Source of the DNA: Candidatus Sodaliphilus fimicaballi
Lineage (GTDB): Bacteria; Bacteroidota; Bacteroidia; Bacteroidales; Muribaculaceae
Assembly: GCA_018065165.1 (NCBI GenBank)
Contig: JAGHTV010000376.1
Location: forward strand, 1-6,718
Length of the DNA: 6,718 bases
Direction: 5' to 3'
The stretch's first letter is position 1, and every line of letters starts with the position of its first letter. A program made the position numbers and the translations under genes. This document shows positions 1-6,718 of this stretch, piece by piece. Below the pieces are notes generated by a model. The model saw only the letters and a program-made list of their open reading frames with translations, did not search any database and was not told the origin of the DNA.

Positions 1-1068
1 GTCCCATGTGGTAAACGACCAGCGGAATCCCAGTCGGAACAATGTCTGAGTGGTGTAGACATCATTCTCGCCATTGAATGCCACATACTTGTCGCTGGCA
101 CTGTTATAGGCAAGCATACTCTGCAAGATGCCAGCCTTGACAGGATCCTGGATAGCCTCTTGTAAGCGAGCGTTAAACACATCGCTCTCGACCATCTCAA
201 CGGCAATACCTATGTTTCTCATACACTCAATCACATTGCCAAATATCTGACGATGTGAGTTCACTACCTGATATACACAGCAATCGTCGGGCGTCTCGCT
301 GAGCAGTGTTATTGCCTTTGCCACCTCGTCGATGGGTGAGAATTCCATATCATCGGTGAGGCTGTCATAGCTGATGCAACCCAATACCTGGAAGCACTTC
401 AATTGTCCCATGAACGAATTGCTGTGGAAGTTAATCTGGAACTCACCGTCGCTGCTGCGCGATGACAAGTTACCCATGCGCATGATCTTAGCACGCAGGC
501 CACGATTGATGATTGCATCCAGCACATTACGCTCGGCAATGAACTTGGCATGTATATACTGGTTGTCGAGTGTCTGTCCCCAATACCACCGGTTCTCGGT
601 GATGAGATGGCCGTCAACAGGACGGTCGCTCACCAGTGAACCTGCAACCGATGTCGTCGAGGTGTGCACAAGGCGCGCACCCGTCTTCAAGCAGAATTCA
701 ATACAAGTGTTGCAACCACCTATGTTGATGTCTTCAATGTCGGTTCCTGCCGAGAAGTGCTTAACATTGGCAGCACAATTAAATACTGTCTCTATTCCCT
801 TATCAAGGAGGCTGTCAAATGTCTCGGGACGAGTCACGTCGCCATCAACAACCACCAGCTTGGTACCAAACAAGTCGTCGTGAGCGTCGGCAAAGTAGTA
901 GAACAACTGCATGCGCAGGCGGGTCTCGGCACTCAGTTGCTTATTTCCTCTCACAAGACAGTAAACCGTAGGCACATCATCGCGTTGCAACAACTCGTTC
1001 ACCAAGTGGATGCCCAGGTAACCAGTTGCTCCAGTCACAAGCGCTACACCTATTGCATTGCGCTTGCC
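1..1068 (-). other. Terminal thioester reductase (R) domain, nearly complete
   Basis: R domains are extended short-chain dehydrogenase/reductases that use NAD(P)H to cut the thioester on the last carrier domain and free the peptide as an aldehyde, sometimes reduced further to an alcohol. The nucleotide-binding motif is VTGATGYLG, with GxxGxxG at 1012..1032, followed by YCLVRG. The NCAANVKHF segment is the usual one near the active site. Catalytic residues are the Ser/Thr cluster TSTTS (649..663) and the YxxxK pair in YIHAK (544..558), followed by FIAERN. All are present, so the domain looks active. The R domain replaces a thioesterase here, so hydrolytic or lactam release by this protein is not expected. 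The last few residues lie off the left edge. Confidence 0.93.
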
Positions 1069-4000
1069 ACTACGCATGGCATCCATAGTGTTGCGTGCAA
1101 GCAACTTATTGATTGCGGTATAGTCATAGTCTACAACCTCGTGGTCAACATTGGCGTCGGCCTCGGTATTCTCGCTCACGTCCTTACCAGTGAGGTAGGC
1201 TTGCATCTCGCGTGCCGACGGGTTGTCGAATATGTTCTTGTATACAATCTCATAGCCGGCCTTGACAGCAGCCACGATTACGCGCATTGCCACAATAGAT
1301 GTACCACCTATCTCAAAGAAACTGTCAGTTGCACCAACACGCTCAATGCCCAGAATCTCGGCAAATGTGTTACAGAAGAATGTCTCGATTTCGCCAACAG
1401 GCTCTACATACTCACGAGCTGCCACCTGAGGCTCGGGCAACGCCTTGGTGTTGACCTTGCCGTTAGGTGTGAGAGGCATTGCGTCGAGTTGCATGTAGGC
1501 AGTGGGCACCATGTACTCGGTGAGTTGGCTTGCAAGATACTCCTTGAGGGCATCGGCATCAATCTCGCGGTCGGCACTATAGTAAGCACACAAGTGCTGC
1601 ACGCCGCCTATGGTCTTGACCTGTACGCTCACCATCTGCACGCCTTCATATCCGGCGATGAGAGTCTCAATCTCGCCCAACTCGATGCGGAAACCACGCA
1701 ACTTCACCTGCGAGTCGATACGGCCTGTGTACTCAATGTCGCCATCGGCATTATATTTCACAAGGTCGCCTGTATGATAAATCTTGCCGTCGATGAATCG
1801 TGCCGGGCTGAACTTCTCGGCAGTGAGGTCCTCACGCTTCCAGTAGCCGCGTGCCATTTGCGGACCTGCCATGCACAACTCGCCGCTGATGCCGTTGGGC
1901 ACCAGATGACCGTACTGGTCGACAACGTAGGCCGCAAGATTGTGCAGTGGGCGACCGATGGGGATGTTCTTGTATTCCTTGCCGGGCTCGGTCTCAAACC
2001 ATGTGGCGTCAACCGTAAACTCGGTGGGGCCGTATGTGTTGATGAGTCGGCAGTTGCACATGGGGTTGGCCGACATCTTCTCGCCACCCACTACCAGGTA
2101 GTCGACAGGCAGGTCGGGATATTGCTGCAGCAGCATTGTACCCAACTGGGTGGTGTAGCAACCGCCAGTGATGCCGTTGTTCAGGATGAACCGGTGCAGT
2201 TGCTCCATGTCCTTGCGGGCCTCTTGCGGCACAATATAGAGCGAACCACCCACGGTGAGCACAGGATAAAGGTCCTCGATGCTCGCGTCAAACGATACGC
2301 TCGAGTGGCAGCAAATGCGGCTCTGGGCTGTGTGGTGCCACTCGTGAGCGATGAAGCTAACGAAGTTCATCTTGGCTGAGTGTGGAATCATCACACCCTT
2401 AGGCTTGCCGGTTGAGCCCGATGTATAAATCATATATGCGATGCCGTCGGGGGTTGCAAGGTTAACGGGTGCATCGTTGCTCCAGTCCACCTTAAGCAAT
2501 TCGTCCTCGGTAATAACCACCTTGGCCTCGCAGTCTTCTTGCATGTATTGCTTGCGATCCTCGGGATATTCGGGATCAACGGGCACATAGGCAGCACCCG
2601 TCTTCTCGATACCTATGGCAGCCACGATAAAGTCAGAGCAGCCCAGCATCGATACGCATACAAACTCTCCCTTGCTCACACCCTGTGACATCAGGTAGTG
2701 TGCCACAGCGTTACTCCTGCGGTTCACCTGGTCGTAGGTATAGGTTGCCTCGGGGCTAACAACACACACGCTGTCGGGGTGCTGGGTAGCCTGCTCGATA
2801 AAAACATCTACAAATGTCTTGTTCAGGTCAACATCCATCTTCTTACCCTGTGAGCCTGCAATGATTGCCTGTGTTGCATCGGCATCGAGCATGCCTGCCT
2901 CGGCCACGCACTTCACGGTGAGTGCATTCATGGCAAGGGCACGCAGCATCTGTGCAAGCATCACGATATCCTCGTGTGAGTATTTGGTGTCGTCATAGTC
3001 AACGGTGATTTCATATTCGCCACCAGGAGCATCATTGATGTTAAGGTCGATGGGGAACTTAACGGTGTCAAGCTTCAGGTCGAACGAATCGCCCAGCGAC
3101 GGACCTGTGCTGCCGTCCTCAAAGAGGCCTGCCTGGTAAGCGTAGCATATGAGAGCCTCAACGCCGTGGCGCTCGACCATGCGTGTGAAGGGATAGAAGT
3201 CACGTTCCTGGGCGTCAAAGAACTGTTCCTGCATCTCACGCACTGCATCCACAACGGTCAGCTTGGTGTCGGGAGTCTTGGGATTGACAGTGGTGACGAT
3301 GGGCAGTGTCTTGACAAACATGCCGAAGATGTCCTGCATGCGATAGTCGGCACGGCCGTTGTTGATGGTAGTTATCATCACGTTCTCCTCACGGCTCACA
3401 CGGTGCAGCACCTGCATGAGCATTGTAAGGAAATAGTTGCTGGGGGTAACATTGTGCTGGCGGCAGAACTCGTCGATGGGCTTGCGAGCAACAGGCACTC
3501 GCACTGTCTCGTTCTCGCCCGGGGTGATTGTTCCCACGGTGTGGGGATATGTCAATGCATCGATGCCCGACAGCAGACGGTCGAAGTGTGCCTCGGCCTC
3601 GGTCCATTCGCTAGAGTGAGCCAGTTTCTCTTCCTCGATAGCACGATCATATGCAGTGTACCCTTCTTTCTTCAAGTCCTCGCCGGCAAGTGCACGTTTC
3701 AACTCCTGCTGCATGATTGACCACGAAACACCGTCCATGATGATGTGGTGAGTGTCAACGAAGAGGTATACCTCGTCCTGACATGTATAGATACTAAAGC
3801 GGAACAACGGCTCGTTAAATAGGTTGAACGGCCTGACTTGCTGCTGGAAGAACTGTGCGTCGGGCTTGCTGTCAAGGGCAGTTACAGTTATCTGCGGCTC
3901 GTGAACGACGGGATGTTGCATTACCTCACCGTCAACCATGGCAAGGCGAGTGAACATATATTCATGGGCCTCGGCAATCTTGACGAGGGCTTCACGCAGT

Positions 4001-6718
4001 TGCTCGACGGTGACACCAGGCATGCACTGTGCTGCCGGCATGTTGTACTGGGTGGTGTCGCGATTCATCTCCCAGTCGATGTAAACGCCACGCTGGTTGC
4101 CGGTGAGAGGATAGTACTCGCTGGCTGCATTGGCTGCTTCCACGGGAGCCTTGTCCTGCTCGGGGGCAACAATCTTCTCGATGTCTTGTATAGTAGCACC
4201 CGATACTAGCTTGCGGGTAGAGACTTTTACGCCTAATTCCTTTTGAATTTGGAACGACAGTTTCATGGCGAGCAGTGATGACAGACCCAGATGTGAGAGG
4301 GGCATGTCGATGCTCACGTTGTCGGCACTCAACACCTGGCTCACAATCTGTGCCAACTGCTTCTGTACCTCGGTGACGGGAGCATGATATTCGCCCTCTA
4401 CCTCCACCTTGTACTCGGCAACAGGCAGTTTCTTCTTGTCTACTTTCTGGTTGACGTTCAGGGGAATGGCATCAATCTGCATTGTTACTGCAGGAACCAT
4501 ATAGGGAGGCTTCTGCGACTGGATAAACTCGTTGAGAGCTTGTATGTTCACCTTCTCATCGCTCACCACGTAGGCAGCGATGTACTTGCCTCCGCCCTCA
4601 AGGTCAAACGCCTGGACTGTTGCGTCCTTGATGCCGTCAAACTCGCGTATAACGGTCTCTACTTCTTTGAGCTCGACCCTGAAGCCGCGTATCTTCACCT
4701 GTCCGTCCTTGCGGCCCACAAACTCAATCTTTCCGTCCTCGCGATAACGCACGATGTCGCCTGTGCGGTAAGACTTCTCGCCAAAGACTCCAAATACCTC
4801 GGCTGTCTTTTCGGGGCGATTCAGGTAGCCACGTGACACCTGCGGTCCGTGGATGATGAGTTCGCCTGCTGCACCCACAGGCAATCGCTTGCCGTGCTTG
4901 TTGACAATGGTACAAGGTGCAGTGTCATTGCTGGGACCCAGAGGAATATTGGGTTCTTTTTCCATGACGGGCGTGATAGTAACATAAACAGTGCACTCGG
5001 TGGGACCATACAGGTTGTGCATTGTGTAGCTTACAGGTGGCTCGATGCTTGCCATCTTCTCTCCACCCATCGACACATGCTTGAGAGTCTTGTGGTTGGG
5101 ATATGCGGTTACAAATTGCTGGCCCACCTGTGTGGTGAAGAATGAAATGGTCACTTCCTTCTCGGCCAGATAGTCGTTGATTGCCTCCAGGTCAAGGCGT
5201 ATCTCCTCGGGGATAATCACCATTGTGGCACCTGTGGTAAGTGCGGGATAGGTGTCCATCATGTTGGCGTCGAAGCCAAATGATGCATAGGCGCTCACCT
5301 TGTCGTGGGGTGTGAGATTATTGTAGCGACGATAGAAGTCACAGAATGTAACTAGATTGCCCTGCTCCAAGACAACGCCCTTGGGCACACCGGTCGAGCC
5401 CGATGTGTACAGGATGTTCATTGCCGACTGGGGCGTGAGTGTGCACTGTGGGGCAGCGGCTGCCGGCAGCGAGTCGATCTCGTCGGTATAGAGCACGTCG
5501 CCGTCATATTCGTTGAGCACGGGACGCAAGTGGCGGTCGGCAATCAGCATCTGGGCGTCGGCATCCTTGATCATGAAGTTAAGGCGATCCTGTGGATAAC
5601 TGGGATCAAGAGGCTGATAGGCGGCATTAGCCTTCTGTACCGCGATGGGCAGCATGGGCATGAGCTCGCTGCGGTCAATGAGGATGCTCACCACTGGCAG
5701 GCCCACGCCATTGCTGGTGCGACTGGCAAGGGTCTTGCTCACATGGGCAGCGATTGTGTCGGTCTTCTCGTCAAGTTCCTTATAGGTGATCTTCTTGTCC
5801 TTGAAGACAACAGCGATGTTATCGGGATATTGAGCTACGGTTTCTTTGAACAAAGAAACAACAGTGGCGGTCTTTGAAAGTTCGGCGGGCATGGGGCGGT
5901 TGAAACCGTCGAGTTGGGCGATGTGCTCATCGTCCACAAGCTCGATATCGGCGAGATTCTCCTTGACCATCATCTCGCTCAGCACCTTGCCGTAAGACTT
6001 CACAAACTGCTCGACAAACTGTGCCGAGAACATGCCGTCGTGGTACTCGACCTTGCATTTATAGTTGCTGCCCACCTGAATGAGCTGGATGATGAAATCC
6101 AGTCCCGGTGCATGGGGCATCAGGTCGTCAGATGCCTGGCGGCGTCCTTCGATATAGAGGGAGACATCATGGAGTGTGCCCTGGAAAACAAAGCTTGTGC
6201 GAGGCGCAAAGCCCATCTCGTTGCTGCAGTCAGCAAGCGAGAACAGGGTGTTGCTGCGTGTGCCGGCAATTTGAGTGGCTGTCTGTTCGATGAGTTCAGC
6301 TACGGTGGGAGTCTTGCGATAGTCGTGCGACACGGGGAAGGTCTTAACCATCATGGTCAGAGCATGGCGGGTCGCCTTGTCGGTGCGGCCATGATAAGCT
6401 GTTGTGTAAAGTACCTCGTCGCTGGCAGTATAGTTGGCAAGGGTGTAGCCAAAGGCAGCAGTAAACGGGATGCTGACCTTGACACCATGCTTCTCGCTGA
6501 ATGCCTTGACCTCGGCTTCGGTAACGTCAATGCCGATGTCGGTAATTACCCACTTGCCGTCCTCCTTGCCATATACATCGGGCAGGGGGAACGAGTCAAG
6601 TTCGGCCATTGCGCCGAATTCCTGCTCTTGCCCCTGCTTGGCAGCCTGGAGGGCGTCGGTCTTGCGGGCCTCGTCTTCCTAAAGGGCGCTGGTGCAACCG
6701 TATTTGCCCTGGTGGGTG
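1..6718 (-). CDS. Non-ribosomal peptide synthetase, partial: (C)-A-T-C-A-T-reductase, with one internal TAG
   Basis: This is a multimodular enzyme that assembles a short peptide on carrier-bound thioesters and releases it by reduction. The frame is open from 6678 to 1 (2226 codons). Residues are numbered here from the codon after an in-frame TAG at 6679..6681; twelve more in-frame codons lie upstream of that TAG. Domains by residue: C1 remainder about 1-265, A1 268-752, T1 762-839, C2 853-1270, A2 1282-1750, T2 1752-1832, R 1872-2226. All core motifs needed for activity are visible in A1, T1, C2, A2, T2 and R, and no frameshift was found. Both ends are missing: the C-terminus is probably some 10-30 residues away (the last residues, LGFRWSFTTWD, resemble the end of reductase domains), and the N-terminus lies beyond the right edge. 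If the TAG is real, the first in-frame ATG after it is at 6607..6609 (MAELDSF), inside C1, which is an unlikely genuine start. The class of the protein is certain; its product is not. Confidence 0.96.
1186..1426 (-). other. Thiolation (peptidyl carrier) domain T2
   Basis: T2 holds the finished peptide for reductive release. The motif is FFEIGGTSIVAM, with the phosphopantetheine-bearing Ser at 1297..1299. The domain runs from about REYVEPVGEIETFF to MQAYLTGK, near 80 residues. A charged linker of some 40 residues (DVSENTEADANVDHEVVDYD and onward) separates it from the reductase domain. Confidence 0.94.
1430..2840 (-). other. Adenylation domain A2, predicted basic substrate (Lys/Orn/Arg)
   Basis: A2 activates the last residue incorporated. 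Motifs: A3 YTSGSTGKPKG (2395..2427), A4 FDASIED (2272..2292), A5 YGPTE (2020..2034), A7 YHTGDLV, A8 GRIDSQVKLRGFRIE, and A10 NGKVN with the catalytic Lys at 1456..1458. Pocket residues aligned by eye to GrsA read D-A-E-C-V-G-T-V-D-K. Glu at position 239 and Asp at 331 would both face the side chain. From memory, bacitracin's Lys code is DAESIGSVCK, which shares D-A-E, G, V and K, and Orn codes such as DVGEIGSIDK share the final D-K. I infer a basic amino acid, Lys first. The call of the domain is secure; the substrate is tentative. Confidence 0.93.
2870..4122 (-). other. Condensation domain C2
   Basis: C2 joins the T1-bound donor to the residue on T2. It starts with YYPLTGNQRGVYIDWEM, corresponding to the first C-domain core motif. 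The catalytic motif is intact, HHIIMDG at 3730..3750 with the second His as the active-site residue. Further landmarks are TTINNGRADYRMQDIFGMFVKTLPIV (read in two parts, NNGRADY and GMFVKTLP) and the late segment KFPIDLNIND. Length is about 418 residues, typical for a C domain. No epimerisation domain precedes it, so the donor is expected to be an L-residue and C2 an LCL-type catalyst; that subtype is inferred from context, not calculated. Confidence 0.93.
4165..4398 (-). other. Thiolation (peptidyl carrier) domain T1
   Basis: T1 carries the A1 substrate and then the growing chain on a phosphopantetheine arm. The attachment motif reads LGLSSLLAM, where the usual form is LGG(H/D)S. By alignment the modified residue is the second Ser, codon 4276..4278. 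An adjacent Ser (4279..4281) takes the place of the usual His or Asp. The domain spans about 78 residues, normal for the family, from EYHAPVTEVQ to IEKIVA. A phosphopantetheinyl transferase must be encoded elsewhere. Confidence 0.93.
4425..5877 (-). other. Adenylation domain A1
   Basis: A1 activates an amino acid as the aminoacyl-AMP and loads it on T1. Core motifs in order: A3 YTSGSTGVPKG (5377..5409), A4 FDANMMD (5254..5274), A5 YGPTE (4996..5010), A7 YRTGD (4756..4770), A8 GRKDGQVKIRGFRVE, and A10 NQKVD with the catalytic Lys at 4444..4446. Aligned by eye to the phenylalanine-activating GrsA domain, the ten pocket residues read D-A-M-F-S-G-L-V-Y-K. Asp at the first position fits an alpha-amino acid and the lining is mostly hydrophobic. 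I infer an aliphatic or other hydrophobic substrate but do not recognise the code. Positions 278 and 299 are the least certain. The FFTTQVG and GGEKM signatures are shared with A2. Confidence 0.93.
5880..6718 (-). other. Condensation domain C1 (C-terminal part; N-terminal half off the window)
   Basis: This domain would form the peptide bond, or N-acylate, using the residue loaded by A1 as acceptor. Only its second half is visible. The catalytic HHxxxDG motif should lie roughly 80 bases beyond the right edge, judged from its spacing in C2. Visible landmarks are the stretch around YTTAYHGRTDK, the core segment MMVKTFPVSHDY that matches the FVNTL-type motif, and the late segment GLDFIIQLIQV followed by EYHDGMFS. 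It differs clearly from C2: the DIFGMF segment of C2 is replaced by RHALTM. It may be a starter or acylating C domain, or the acceptor of an upstream module; the missing half would decide. It carries the internal TAG at 6679..6681. Confidence 0.85.
6679..6681 (-). other. In-frame TAG stop inside condensation domain C1
   Basis: Reading the minus strand, the codons run agc gcc ctt TAG gaa gac gag gcc, i.e. S-A-L-stop-E-D-E-A. Coding resumes immediately in the same frame and continues for 2226 codons without another stop. The equivalent place in C2 of the same protein reads A-I-E-E-E-K, so the stop aligns with a Glu, and GAG to TAG is one substitution (plus strand C to A at 6681). It may be a sequencing or assembly error, a genuine inactivating mutation or, least likely, a reassigned codon. 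Confidence 0.9.

Noticed and set aside
374..883. Plus-strand frame opposite the reductase domain as a gene
   Set aside because: It covers the strand opposite the conserved reductase active site (TSTTS and YIHAK), overlaps another shadow frame and encodes no recognisable motif.
664..2379. Long plus-strand frame as a real gene
   Set aside because: It lies wholly opposite intact A2, T2 and R coding sequence with all catalytic motifs. Its predicted protein has no recognisable domain, and its register explains its length through rare TTA, CTA and TCA codons on the other strand.
4724..5009. Short minus-strand frames overlapping A1
   Set aside because: They are out of register with the synthetase, which is continuous here and carries A5, A7 and A8. 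They are shadows.
6607..6609. ATG after the TAG as the true start of the gene
   Set aside because: It falls in the middle of condensation domain C1, and C1-like coding sequence continues upstream through the TAG to the window edge. No promoter or ribosome binding site is evident.
6679..6681. TAG as a reassigned sense codon
   Set aside because: Only one TAG occurs in more than 2200 codons of this frame, whereas a reassigned codon would be expected to recur; a single substitution or base error is simpler.
1..6718. A frameshift or several separate genes instead of one synthetase
   Set aside because: The minus frame was followed from 6678 to 1 with every domain motif in the same register. The only interruption is the TAG at 6679..6681.

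Overview
The window holds no complete gene. It is filled by one minus-strand reading frame encoding the C-terminal part of a large modular non-ribosomal peptide synthetase (NRPS). I translated the frame by hand from position 6678 down to position 1. It gives 2226 consecutive sense codons, all in one register, and it is open at the left edge. The visible domain order, in the direction of translation (right to left), is partial C1 - A1 - T1 - C2 - A2 - T2 - R. C is condensation, A is adenylation, T is the thiolation or peptidyl carrier domain, and R is a terminal NAD(P)H-dependent thioester reductase. The C-terminus probably lies a few tens of bases beyond the left edge. The N-terminus, with the first half of C1 and anything before it, lies beyond the right edge.

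The domains form two consecutive extension modules followed by reductive release, so the expected product is a short peptide aldehyde, or a cyclic or alcohol derivative of one. No epimerisation, methylation or thioesterase domain is visible. Read by eye, the A1 pocket is DAMFSGLVYK (probably a hydrophobic residue) and the A2 pocket is DAECVGTVDK (acidic at two pocket positions, suggesting Lys, Orn or Arg). An N-acylated hydrophobic-basic aldehyde would resemble leupeptin-type protease inhibitors. That is a hypothesis only.

The main anomaly is an in-frame TAG (plus-strand CTA, 6679..6681) inside C1. Coding continues on both sides of it. An internal alignment of C1 with C2 puts a Glu at that place, so a single GAG-to-TAG change, or a base-calling error, explains it best. 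If the stop is real, the synthetase is broken.

Organism: by eye the GC content is in the low to mid fifties, and the coding is dense and uniform. The domain sequences suggest an anaerobic gut or rumen bacterium, possibly of the Bacteroidales, but I cannot prove this from one gene. No RNA gene, mobile element, CRISPR array, promoter or terminator is visible, and there is no non-coding stretch. Long plus-strand reading frames are antisense shadows of the synthetase.
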